64,000 nucleotides of DNA from Hirudinaria manillensis (taxonomy: Eukaryota; Annelida; Clitellata; Hirudinida; Hirudinidae). Each line of letters opens with the position of its first letter. The stretch's first letter is position 1. The translations under genes were made by a program, and so were the position numbers. The DNA lies in the NCBI GenBank assembly GCA_034509925.1, contig CM067534.1, forward strand, positions 253,501 to 317,500, written 5' to 3'. Below the pieces are notes generated by a model. The model had not been told where the DNA came from, made no database searches, and saw nothing but the letters and a program-made list of their open reading frames with translations. Positions 24,916 through 36,692 of this stretch are shown piece by piece.

Positions 24916-27900
24916 GGGAAGGCAAAATATTCTCTCCTTAAGGAAGCAAAGACAATTAAAAATAAGTATCTATCTTTGCCCACAGGTCAAACATCCGCGA
25001 AAGAAATGTTAAAGAACAACATGGAGAAGGAGAGAATAAATGAATTGAGGGAAAAGCCCATGCATGGACAATTCTTTTGTAACTTAGAAAAGAATTGGGT
25101 GGATAAAGAAGCAAGCTGTGCTTGGTTAAGAAGCGCTGGGCTCAAAGGCGAAACTGAGAGTTTGATCATGGCAGCTCAAGACCAGACACTAAACACACGT
25201 TACCATCAACGTATGATATTGAAGCAGCAGATAGATGGCAATTGCAGGATCTGTGGCAAGGCCCAAGAAACGATAAGCCACATTACGTCGGGTTGCACTG
25301 TGTTAGCAGCAACTGAATATTTGCACCGACATAATAAGGTGGCCAGTTACATCCACTGGATTGTATGCCGTGAGCTAGGATGGGAAGTTCCAAAGAAATG
25401 GTACGAGCACACGCCCCAAAGTGTGACGAATATAGATTGCACAACCGGATGTGGAGCGTGAAGTCTAAAGTCGTTCCGGTAATTGTAGGAGCGCTCGGAA
25501 CGCTAAGGAAAGACTTTACAAAGTATGTAGAGTTGATACCAGGACGACCAAAGACTTCGGAGATTCAGAAGATCTCTTTACTGGGCACTGCCCACATTCT
25601 TCGGAAAGTACTTGGATGAATCGCTGAGAGCACTGGTAGTGCTCAGCATTCATTCATCACCGGCTGTGAGACCGAGAAGAAGAAAGAAAAATAGGCAATA
25701 ACTAATTCCACAAATTAGAGAGAAGTTAGAAAAACCCAGAGCCAACTCTTTCGTTATTATTAAAACCACCAACAACCTTGGCATGGTGACTTCTTCTCCT
25801 GGACTTCCCTCTGCTTCTCCTGTTGTTGTTGTTGATGAGGATGATTATGTTGCTGCTGTTGTTGCTGTTGATGATGATGATGCTGAGGTGTGCTGTTGCA
25901 GCTGTTGGTCAGGTAAGGCACAAGGACGTACCAAGGGTAGATCGGACCGACGGGACTCGATCCGCCCGAGCCCGGAGAAACGGGGCCGCCTGGAATAGGT
26001 AAATGTACTGGCGATGATGATGATGATGATGATGATAGTGGTGGTGATGATGATGATGCCTTGCAATGATCTCATCAGATACGTGGCAATCACATATTAG
26101 CAAATCTTATCAAAGCCAGTGTATTTTTTAATCATTCCTCGTAAATAATTGTCTTGCTCCTGGCTGCCATAATCACCATTGTGATCATTGTCATCATCAC
26201 CAACCCAATTGCCATGATGAACACTAACTTTTCTTGGGTCTCTTGTTAGTATTGTTAGCAGTGGAAGGCTGGTTGTTGTTGTTGTTGTTGATGTTAATGA
26301 GGTCGTTTGAAGTGTTGTTGATGACCACTGAGCCCTCGTTCGGACGATTCTGAATGAAAGAAAAACGGGAGAACGAATGATTGATTGGAAGAGCTTCCTT
26401 TTAATACAGTTGATCACTTCCAGTCCATAGTTTGGACTTTCTTTAGTTGATGCAATAGTCTTTTAATTAATTTATTTATTTGTTTAGGAATTTGTTATTA
26501 AAAAAAAACTCAGCTAAAGCGATTAATCACCTATTAATATCATTAATCGTTAATAATAATATGTCATTTGTATAGCTCCGTGCGCGTGAGCCACAGGGGC
26601 GCTGTAAACCTCTGTTAACCATCAGCAGCATCATTATTTATCCTCATTATCATCGTCATCATTTTCTTTTCATCATCATCATCACTCCCGCATGGTGGCA
26701 CTCGAACGAACTTGGCACTGGCCATCCTCCGGCAAAACCCCGGCCGCCGGGCGTGGTCTCTGCGAGGATGCGATGGTTTCCGGCGTAGTACAGGCGGCGG
26801 GCGGGGCTTGAACGACTACGGCTCCGAGGCTGTTGATGAGTAATCCGAGACTAGTCTCCATTCTCAGACTCACTAGGGAGGTCCTGGCTGCAGGGACCGG
26901 GGTCGAAGTGGCAAACGGTTGCCCCCCCATGGCCACAGCTTCCCTGTCCGGTTCCGGGCCGGCGTTGGGCCTGACCGAGCCGTCGAGAGCCGATCGCGAC
27001 GAGGGACGTCTCGGCGAGATGGGCGAGAAGCTCCGATTGGCCGAGAAGACGGCCAATTGTCTACGGTTGCCGATCAGAAGGGCATTGGGATTTTCCTGGG
27101 GGGCCTTCAAGTGTTGGACTTCTTGTTGTTGTTGTTGATGCTGATGTTGTTGTTGCTGCTGTCCCTGATCCCTGCCACTAAGACAAACTAGGGTTTTGGC
27201 CACGTCGGTCTCCACGGAGTTGTATTCAAGTGCTTCGCTGTTAACAGAGGAGAGGGCAGTTGAAACTTGATGGTGATTATGATGATAATGATGTGATAAT
27301 GGATTAGATCACAATTCTGTTCTGTCACCAACACCATCATTGCCAGCACTGCCATCATCATCATCAGCATCACCAGGAGCATGTTAATTAACAATGTTTG
27401 AACCCCATACTGGGAATCAAGGGTTCCTCTCTTAATGGTTCTGCACGGTGATGAACAACAGCTGCATTTCTTATCATCATCATCATCATCATCACCATAA
27501 CCAACCTCGTCACCATCATTACTATCATTACCAATATTATTCCATTATCGATCCAGCATCAGTCGCGATCATCGTCGTCGTCGTAATCACCATCATCATG
27601 AAGGCCTGATCAACATGCTGCAACATTGCAACATAAGGGGGACAATCAGAAGAGGAGACACTCAGGACATGAAGTGTCCACGTGGTCCAACCTCGGACGA
27701 CGATGGCAAAGAATAGCATTATAAAATGATAACCAATCCCATCACATACATCGTCATCGTCATCACCATCGCCATCATCAACATTGGCATTGTTGTTAAT
27801 AGTAATAAAAGCCTCAGATAATAACAGCCAGCAGCTACTGTTGCACTGCGACCACCACCACCACCACCACCACAACCACCACCACCACTACTACTACCAC

Positions 27901-28248
27901 TACTACTACTACTAAAGAAGTGAAAGAAACTCCAGCAGACTTCTGGAAAAACCCTGGAAGACGATAAAAACTGGGCCCTGGAATGGAATCAATTCAAGAA
28001 GAAAGATTGCCAATGTTCCAGTGATCGATGCCCGATGATGATGATGATGGTGATGGTGATGATGACGATCATAATGACAATGTCACAATCATGGTAGTGA
28101 TCTGCGATGACTAATACTAATTGAATATTATTTTTAGAAACAATAATTGCAAGGATTATGAAACATTGTGAATTGTGATGGCACTCCAACAAGCTCTAAT
28201 TGGCTTTAGCAAATACAGTAATAAAAATAATAATGATACTACCAGTAA

Positions 28249-28302
<54 letters not shown>

Positions 28303-30312
28303 TAACAACAAGTAATAATAGGCTTCAATAATTATTTTTTTGTAATTAATGGTGGGTAGCATCCAATAACAACATAGATGATAACAAATGAAAAAATAGC
28401 AACGATATCAATAACAATAATAATAATAATTATTATCATTATTATAACAACAATAATAGTGACAAAAATAATAACAACATCTTAGTAAGCAGTGCCTTAA
28501 TGACTTCTATGAACGGATTGCATCAGCAAATCTCTCGACATCACAAGCCTCAAAGACAAATTATTATCCTACTGGGCAAATCAGCACATCTAACAATGGT
28601 ATTATTAATTATTACTGCAATATAATTACAATTATAACATTATAGCACCAACAATAAAAATAATAACTTTTAAAAATAACTACAATTAATCAAAAAAGAT
28701 CCAATTTCCAGGATCAATTCCCTGGAAAATTGGTTTGCCACGTGATCGAACGCGCCCCGAACCCTGTTTACCGAGTGACCCTGGAAACCGACCTGTCTTG
28801 ACGTGCGGTCGTGGCAGACGACGATGGGTCGTTTCCGTCCGATCCGCCGTTGGCATCGTCGGCTCTGCCCGAGTCCTGCTCTTCGTCTTCTCCGGCCTGA
28901 TTCTTGCCCTTCATGGAGAGATGTCTCGAGCAGTAGCCCCTCCTCTGAGACTCTTTGGGGCAGCCAGGCCTGCCGCAGAGTCTCCTCCACTGCTTGCCGT
29001 TGAACTTTTTCCTCACCCCGTTCGCAGCGGTTACCACTTCGCCCTTTCGGTACTTGTTGCCGTTTCCACTTCCGTTGCTGCCCGACGCCTGATTGGACGA
29101 AGAAGAGAGCTGCGACCTGGGCGTGCTGGCGTTGCTCTCCAGAGAGGCGGAGCTGTGGCTTCGCTGATGGATCATGAGCAACTGTTGCTGCTGCTGCTGT
29201 TGTTGTTGCTGTTGTTGTTGTTGCTGGATGAGCTGCATCTGCGTTTGTTGAATCGACTGAGCAGTGCGATGGCTCAGAGACTGGAAACCATTCTTGGGTG
29301 GTTCCCGGCCGGGAGTCGCCGCCCCCGAAGAGGAGACGGAAGGCGTCCCAGCATCGCTTTCCACGCTGCGGCTCTTGAGGTTGTCGTAGCTTCCGCCGCT
29401 GCTGCTGCCACTAGAGTCGAGGTGATCGGAGTTGTTTGCCAGGGACACCTCGTCCTCTTTCTGTTCATCGCTCGCCGGGCGGAATCGGACAGACTCGGCG
29501 CCTCGGTCGAGGGAAGTCAGGCCGGCCACTTCTGGTTCTTCCATGTCTTCGTACCAGGGGGCTTGGTAGAGCCGGATGTTGGCTCGCGAAACCTTGGCTC
29601 GGACGAGCTCGGCAGTTCGGAATCCCCCATCGCCGGCGACCCCGACTTCCGAGGAAACAAGGAAGCCCGGGGGCTGTCGGACCTTCTCTTCCACTTTGCC
29701 TACAGTGAATCGGGGAGCATCGGACGAAGGACGGAAGCAGACAGTCATGCCGGCAAAAATGCTGGCCACGGGTGGGGCATTGTCGCTTATGACGTCTGTC
29801 GCTCGCCCGTCGAAATAAGTCACCTCATGCTCCCCATCAAGCAGAACGCCAACCGTGGCGTTGTTTGTGACGACCTTGATGACTCCTGGATAAAAATCAG
29901 GGCCCCTCCTTGCCAAAACCCTGTGACCTCTCCATTCACTGAGGTCGAGGGCTTGGATCTTGGCTGCAGGATCGGCACAGGAAGAATAGGCATCTCTGAA
30001 ATCGATGTCGTTTTGGCAGTCGTTTCGCATCCTGGAGATGCCGGGATCGTCGTTAAGGCTGTTCTCGGAAATCTTTTCCACCTCTGCATAGTTCAGTTCG
30101 CTGCACTTCCTCTTCTTCGGAGGTTTCCTGATGGGTTTGTTGTCGGAAGTCAAATTGGCCTCCAGACGGGCAGAGTCATGGACTCCCTCTCGTCCAGATG
30201 GCATGGACGACGTCCTGCTACGGCCGCCGTCTTCGTCGTCGTTTTGCTTGCCTCGGAATTCTTCGAACCTCTCTCTCGTGGCCACAAAGCCGAGGGTCTG
30301 CCGGTTGATCAT
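15888..30312 (-). CDS. CIC: Capicua transcriptional repressor, long isoform
   Basis: HMG-box repressor of receptor tyrosine kinase target genes, relieved by ERK. Coding exons: 30312-28772, 27237-26712, 26349-26229, 25989-25777, 23586-23297, 23080-22907, 22774-22702, 22528-22416, 21959-21842, 21697-20790, 20470-19183, 19089-18614, 18077-17869, 17614-17460, 17360-17196, 17005-16859, 16312-15888; 6942 nt, about 2313 aa (human long form about 2500). Landmarks: CIC-L module ([18 protein letters not shown], about 129-170), Gln tract, [16 protein letters not shown] with CSRHLSM (about 420-468), HMG box from [16 protein letters not shown] (about 899) to CSKDRKKS, acidic [17 protein letters not shown], and the C1 motif [14 protein letters not shown] with [13 protein letters not shown] (about 2175-2205). 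The start is the first ATG after an in-frame TGA. Least certain: donor at 26712 and the 18614/18077 junction. Non-coding first exons and a short-form promoter are not resolved. Confidence 0.92.
22175..22222. repeat. (AT)n microsatellite, capicua intron
   Basis: About 45 bp of AT dinucleotides in the 456-bp intron between capicua exons 22528-22416 and 21959-21842. Confidence 0.9.
24171..24474. repeat. ATT-trinucleotide microsatellites, capicua intron
   Basis: Two blocks of TTA/ATT repeats, 24171-24245 (starting as CATCATC) and 24387-24474, separated by a 140-bp unique segment. They generate spurious poly-Tyr, Leu and Ile frames. Confidence 0.9.
24816..24915. repeat. (AAT)n microsatellite adjoining a retrotransposon relic
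   Basis: About 100 bp of AAT/AAC repeats immediately 5' of the non-LTR element remnant, in the same capicua intron. Confidence 0.9.
24916..25695 (+). mobile_element. Decayed non-LTR retrotransposon 3' end (ORF2 C-terminus, R2-like endonuclease class)
   Basis: The relic lies antisense to capicua in the intron 23587-25776. A frame from 24916 to 25461 contains a Cys-Cys-His-Cys knuckle ([18 protein letters not shown], codons about 25243-25296) followed by YLHRHNKVA, the arrangement after the reverse transcriptase in non-LTR elements with a restriction-like endonuclease. The frame then breaks: 25443-25461 runs to a stop, while a second frame continues to 25619 with a typical C-terminal stretch ([25 protein letters not shown]). 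The endonuclease core expected between them is missing. Reverse transcriptase and the 5' end are absent. A 3' tail with short A-rich sequence ends near 25695. It is a dead, 5'-truncated and internally deleted copy. Confidence 0.8.
28219..28320. repeat. (AAT)n microsatellite, capicua first coding intron
   Basis: About 100 bp of AAT repeats with AAC and AAA variants, inside the 1.5-kb intron 27238-28771. That intron also contains CAT/GAT-rich and CCA-rich (27851-27880) simple sequence. Confidence 0.9.
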
Positions 30313-30915
30313 TGGTCAGCAGCTCGGCATTGTCGCCCGCGGGGGTCGGGCAAACCCTCGATCCGACCTCCGGTGATCTGTGACGAATTTTGAGCGAAGG
30401 GTCCTAGAAGAGGGAGGAATAGGTCAAGACTTTGGACTTCTGTGCATCTTTGTTGCCTCAGTAAAATCTATAAAAAAGTTTTAAAATATTGATGATTTTG
30501 TTAATTTATGGATATCATCATCACCATAAATGCAATTATTACTATCTTTATCATCGCTATCAACCGAGGGAGCTGATGATCCATTTTGTTGTGATTCCCT
30601 ATAACTGCCAACGATTCTATTCTACATCGAAGCAACTGAAATGCAGACCTGTCAACATTCCAGGAAAATGACATAAAAAAAACTTTAATTAAAAATGTTT
30701 GAAATCATCCTAGAATACCCAGAAATACTAAGGCCATTAGAGGATTATTCATTTGCAAGTATCTGGAAAAACGCAGTACTCAACATCTTCTAGTAGGAAA
30801 ATGCCCACGCATATTCAAATGAGCTTGCAAAGTGCAAGGTCATAAAGTTTCTAATTTCAGCTCCTGAAGGCTCAAACTGGGGCCATCATCTCTTGGGAAA
30901 ATGATCTGAGGCGAA

Positions 30916-31140
30916 TGAGTGAGTGAGTGAGTGAGTGAGTGAGTGAGTGAGTGAGTGAGTGAGTGAGTGAGTGAGTGAGTGAGTGAGTGAGTGAGTGAGT
31001 GAGTGAGTGAGTGAGTGAGTGAGTGAGTGAGTGAGTGAGTGAGTGAGTGAGTGAGTGAGTGAGTGAGTGAGTGAGTGAGTGAGTGAGTGAGTGAGTGAGT
31101 GAGTGAGTGAGTGAGTGAGTGAGTGAGTGAGTGAGTGAGT
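30916..31140. repeat. (GTGA)n tetranucleotide array, about 56 units
   Basis: 225 bp of almost perfect GTGA repeats, about 600 bp upstream of the capicua start codon. On the minus strand it reads as a repeating Leu-Thr-His-Ser frame, which is an artefact of the 4-nt period. Confidence 0.97.
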
Positions 31141-34100
31141 AATATTATAACCACAATCTTAAACTTTTTAAAATAGCATAAAATAATTTAATAGCATAAT
31201 GATAACTACAATATTAATGGTGATAGTAGGAATACAAGTAAGATAGCAACTACTCTCGGCACGATACGCCCTACTGCCATCTGGGATTTCTCTAGTGGGC
31301 AGTGATACAATAACAACGGGCTCCAACTGCAGACTTAATAGTATAATTAATCAATTAATTACTCATAAACACTGAACGCACTCCGAATAATAGTTATTGA
31401 TAGTGTCGCCATTAGCTTCGCCATCATCATCATCACCATGTCCTTGAAGTACCTGGTGCAAAGACCTCTCAAGGTCCCAGCTAGTAACGATTGGGAAGAC
31501 CTTTGATGATGACGACGACGACGTGATGATGATAATGATGATGATTGTGACTACGATGATGATTACGATTACGATAACGACGGCCGGCTACAGGGTGTAA
31601 CGAGAGACGGAGAAGCTGGCCAATCGATAACACCAACAATGGAAAAGGAGCTACCCTCGCCGTGTCATCAACATCTCTCCTCTCCTCTCTCTTTCCTCTT
31701 ATCATCTCTACACACCTGTTTGTTGCCAAGAGATGCAAGTCTCCAGTCGACCCAACCTGGCCAGAAAAGTTGACATCCGTCGTTTCACAGCAGAAACGAT
31801 GACGAGGACGACGATGGTGATACTTACTTTGCAAATGATGGTGGCATGGAGCATTGGAGTTGTTGATTGTCACCGAGAATAATGATGACCACGACGACGA
31901 TGACAGAGTTCAAATAGGAAACAAGTATAGATTAGTAAAGAGTTCAAGTACCCTTTGATGTGGCACACGTTCCATCTGGGGGAAGCTTTCACTATAGTGA
32001 AAAGATTTCGAGACAATAAAAATCTGACTGGGACTAGCAATGGCTAATGATAACGTATAAACTTCGAAGGTTCGAAGGAAGGTAATTTGACAGGCCAAAT
32101 TCGCTTTTTTTTTGTACTCCCATCGTTATAAACAAATCTAGGATAAAAATATAGGAGGCCCGTAGGCGCACAATCGCAGCGGCGCTACGTCATAGGCCAC
32201 TAGTACGCTCCCTGATGGCATCATATTTCTCTAAGAGATTTACAATCTCGTTGTCTGGCTAACTGAGAAGTTGAATGAACATAAAGGACAGGTACCAGGG
32301 TGAACCATCCGAGTTATGTCAGGCATGCCAAGCATTCGTTTGTTCATTCACCAATTCACACGCTTGCTCACTCATTCATTCATTCATTCATTCGTTGGTT
32401 TGCATGCCGACTCTATCGTTCTGACTGACACCATTGGCATGACTCTTTCACAATCTTGGATGTCTAACCGTGACCAAGAATTTCAGTCACCCATGTTGTT
32501 GACAATCCATTGGTGTTAGGGCAGGTACTGCACCATCTAAGCAATGTTACAAAGTGTGTTGTTGTGGTAGCCGTAACTCAATCCTCATATTAACGAGTAG
32601 ACTGAAAAGAGCTCCAACAGCTAATAATTTTTGTGAACAGAATCAAAATAACACAAATCTAATGTGTTAAAGATGTCTGGTTATAGGTGTATATAGCATC
32701 ATCACTTATACATTTGAGGTGAACGAGCTTCTTTATATTCCTGGAAAGTCGAGGTCAAAGAGTAGCCAACTTACCCAGAGAAAGCTGAGACATCTCTGCA
32801 TCATCAGAATGCACCAAGACAAAAGCCAAGAATCTGTAAACAAAGAAGCTAAATCTCCAAAGAAATCAGAGAAATATGCAATGTCCTTAGAATATCCTTG
32901 GCTTGAAATGACGGATTTTACTGAGAGAGAAGCATGAAGTGCCTCCTCAAAGAATTTAAATTCATTTGAAAAGTTTGAGATGCAAAGGGTCTAAGCATTG
33001 GTCTAAGAATCACCTATCCACCTACTCGTCTACAAAGAAAACGGGGAATAATTAACTGCTTAAAAAGCCTCACCAGATGAACAACATTTACAGATTTTAA
33101 TCAAAGCAATCCATGGCAATCTCATCAAAATGTTGAAAGAATGAGAGAAGCTGGTCGCTGGCACGTCCAAAAAACCAGGAGAGCTTTCCTCCAGACTTCA
33201 TGCTTCGATGACAAAAGCCGTCCTTTGAAGAACAAATCTTTTAAGAAACCTTCGATCAGATCGACACTAATTCAACTCGACGGGGAGGTGTTGGGAGTTT
33301 CTTTCGACAAGCAGCTTTTGTGACGGGCCATGAACAATAGGATATGAGTGTCCGAGCAAAACAACTCAGGTGGAGTGTACTGCTGATAAAATCTGAGTCA
33401 TATCTGATTATTGGTAAAGCAGATTTTTATAAACAGTTATTTTACTCTTGGTTTGTTTATTGAACTTCCAAGTATTGATATATTAATTAATTGAATAATT
33501 TATTTGACTACACACCTTAATCATTACAGTTGTCACTCCTTAAAGCCAGCCAAAAAAACTCATGAAAGTACAAAGCTATTAGGAATAACTGATTTTTGTT
33601 TGACCCAAAATCTCTGCCAGACACGCGTTGTCTAAACGATGCTAGACAATGTCTGCTACCACCATACAACGCAATTGATTGCCACATTTTGTAATAACTG
33701 TTAGCTATCTTCGCTGAAACATCTTAAAATGACCGACTTTAAACTTTGCCAAAGTTGCAGCAAACGAACTATTAATACCTCGTGTATGATTAAATCTTGG
33801 GTATAGCGATAAAGAGCGCCCATGAATAAATTCTCACCTTCAAATGGTTCACAGTCTGATTGAAATGATTTCAATCCATTCAACATTTCTTGTCTAGGTA
33901 ATAGTATAAACGTGACACTCCGGCATCAAGAAGCCAACGCAATTTTAAAGTGAGACGAAATCCAGTGAAACAGTAAAGAAACCAATGGTTAGGTTTAAAA
34001 GTTAACGCGATTTCAAAAATAGTTCTAGTTGCTCAAGACTTTAATTTAATAGCGAGTCGTAAAACTCGGTTCCAGTAAATATTCCTTCAAAATCAGATTT

Positions 34101-36117
34101 TATAAATCTATCTTTAAAAATTTATCAAAAGTAAATTTTCTAGTCTTAACGAGAGATCTCGACACGAACTATGTTGCTAATGAAAACCCGTCCATATTAT
34201 TCTATATCCTTCGTTCATACTCGAGAGAGGAGAGACGTTAATATATTGTGAGAGTGTTAATGAGGAGAGAAGATGACAAGAATTAGAGAGAGAGAGAAAA
34301 TAAAGATGAATATTGCGATGAGAAGCAGACCGCTTTACTAGCGGAAGCAGCAGGCTTAAAAGAGGAAGCTGATTACCTCATCGTGATTGGTCAGTTGTGC
34401 AATTGGGCGGAGCCGGAATAGGTAACAGCATCAACAACAAACAACGGCGATGATAACTACGACACGAACTGACTATTACGAATATTATTGTTCGACTATA
34501 ATTATAATTAATACTGTAATTATACAATTTTATTTGCAAAAATAATTATAATAGTTTGTCTCTAACAAAAGAAGCCATTTTAACGGCTTCCGAAAACCGC
34601 TTTATTTTTAAAGTTATATGGATCCGTAACTCAAGTGGATACAGAATAATAAGTAGTATAATTAATTATCATCCAATAATATTATTCAGTTAATATTTTT
34701 TTCCAATGTAGCAGGTACTAGGGCGTCTCAGACGGTTGAGATCAATCAATCCAGGCAGACTTTATCATCAGACAAACAAACAAGATGGCGCTACTGGTAA
34801 CCATAGGAACGTAGCAATATTCGGTCGCGATAGCTAGTGTTCTTCCATGACGGTCTTTTGAACTCGAACTCGGCACCTTTCGGTTGTCGAGGATGTTAGT
34901 GTTGACTGCAGTGAAGTTGATATCAAATGGGGCGTGCATCTCTAGCAGTTACCATAGCAACGGAATCTTCAGCGAATGAGAAAGGCAGTCAAAGAGATAC
35001 TCTTAAGAGTTGTGGGAAGATGCCCGCATCAGGCGATTAGTTGGGAAAATGTTTGTCGTTATTAATGTCTCTATAATCGTTAAGATAATAATAACGTTAT
35101 TAATAATAACAGTAACAACAACAATAATAATAACTGTTACTCTACTATTTATTGTTATAATGATTAATAGTATTAATTTTATTACTGTTTTATGTTGCAG
35201 TTATCATCACCGGGAGAGCTGTTGACATTGTCAGCAGCGCTACGTGTTTGCCTGCAACCCACGCGCCAAAGCCCGGCAAAGACAGGTGCGCGACCCGCAA
35301 GTCACGGAACAGCTACGCTAAGAATGCCGCAGACTCAAGAATTTCCAATGCTAAGCTGACTACAACGACTGGCGACTAATGCGACTATGACTACAACAAC
35401 TATTAGTGACTACAAGCGGCCACGCCTGCTGCCACGACTAAGCTGATTATTGCGACTATAAAACTACTGGCGACTCAGTTCCACGACTACTATGACTGAG
35501 CCCATTGTCAAGCTTACTCTATTAAGGCGTATCCCGTAAAATTCCTGAGCTTCAACCAATAGGCTTTCAGCTTAACCTGGTTTTTAAAAAAGTTCACCCC
35601 GCACGACACCTCAGAGGTATGCACGACGTTTTACTCTCTTGAATATTCATTCGGTCGTTCGGTGGCTCATTAATTATTAATTAGGCGGGTTGAATAAATT
35701 TATTGATAACTGAAACCTGTGTCATTGTGACTCTGTTTGCGACGATAATTCAATGACAATAATTAAAATAATAATTTAAAATTATGACGACATCGAGCAT
35801 GAATCGTCGATTATATTAATAATTATCAGTCGGCAATGACCCGTTCAGAGTGCTCCTGAATGAATTCTATGCGCTAAATGAATGAATAAATTACTCACAT
35901 CCATCCTTCACAATTTAAATGAAGAAAACAACTACCAGCTTAACAAGAGCTTTGTCCCAGGACTGACCTGACGAATTCTAATGAGGTTATCCACGTAATT
36001 TCTCAATCACTGTCAGAGCCCGTACAAGCCAAAGGTTAAAGATCAAATGATTGAGGTCATTCATGCTTAATAGTTGTAGTGATAGCGATAATAACAACAG
36101 CAACACCAAAACAAGGA

Positions 36118-36196
36118 TAATAATAATAATAATAAAAATAATAATAGTAATAATAATAATAATAATATTAATAATATTAATATTAATAATAATATT
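36118..36196. repeat. (AAT)n microsatellite
   Basis: About 80 bp of AAT repeats with AAA and ATT variants. Confidence 0.9.
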
Positions 36197-36650
36197 CTTC
36201 ACTAATTTTCAATCAATTATTGAAAAAAGAAAAAGAAAGCTTCGTTTCTTCGTATCCATCATCTTCATTGACATCATCATCATCACCAATATCGTTATCA
36301 AAGCAATCATCGTCATCGTCGTAGTCATCATCGCAGTCAGCTCAGCTTGGGTTCGCATAAAATATTCACATCAGCACCCGCCATTCGCACAGGCAAAACA
36401 AGGCCACTGATAAGTGATCGATAATATCAGATTAGAGGAGTTTCGAACGAAGATGACAATGGGGATTAAATTAATGATAATAATAATAATAGAAATAATT
36501 AAGAACACGTTATTAATTAATATAAGTAATGAATACAATACTTAAATTCGTATGGAAAATTTGATGGTCTATCAATTTTCTGTTTTAACTGCTCTTGCGT
36601 AAGCTTTTGCGACGCTCAATTGGTGGCAGCCAGCTCCAGCAATGAGTGGG

Positions 36651-36692
36651 TGGATGGATAGATAGATAGATGGATGGATGGATGGATGAGTG
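36651..36692. repeat. (GGAT)n / (GATA)n microsatellite
   Basis: About ten tetranucleotide units (ggat, gata) in tandem within the capicua upstream region. Confidence 0.9.

Noticed and set aside
26682..26711. Extension of a capicua exon to the stop near 26682
   Set aside because: The downstream exon begins in phase 0, so a donor at 26711 or nearby must be used; the extra residues to the stop are intron translation. The exact donor remains uncertain.
28735..30393. 552-aa open frame on the plus strand
   Set aside because: It is exactly antisense to the large first coding exon of capicua, whose minus-strand reading has clear family motifs. The antisense frame is open because of GC-rich codon use and its Leu run mirrors the Gln tract.
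30840..31154. Minus-strand frame of repeating Leu-Thr-His-Ser
   Set aside because: Pure consequence of a 4-nt GTGA repeat; no unique coding sequence.
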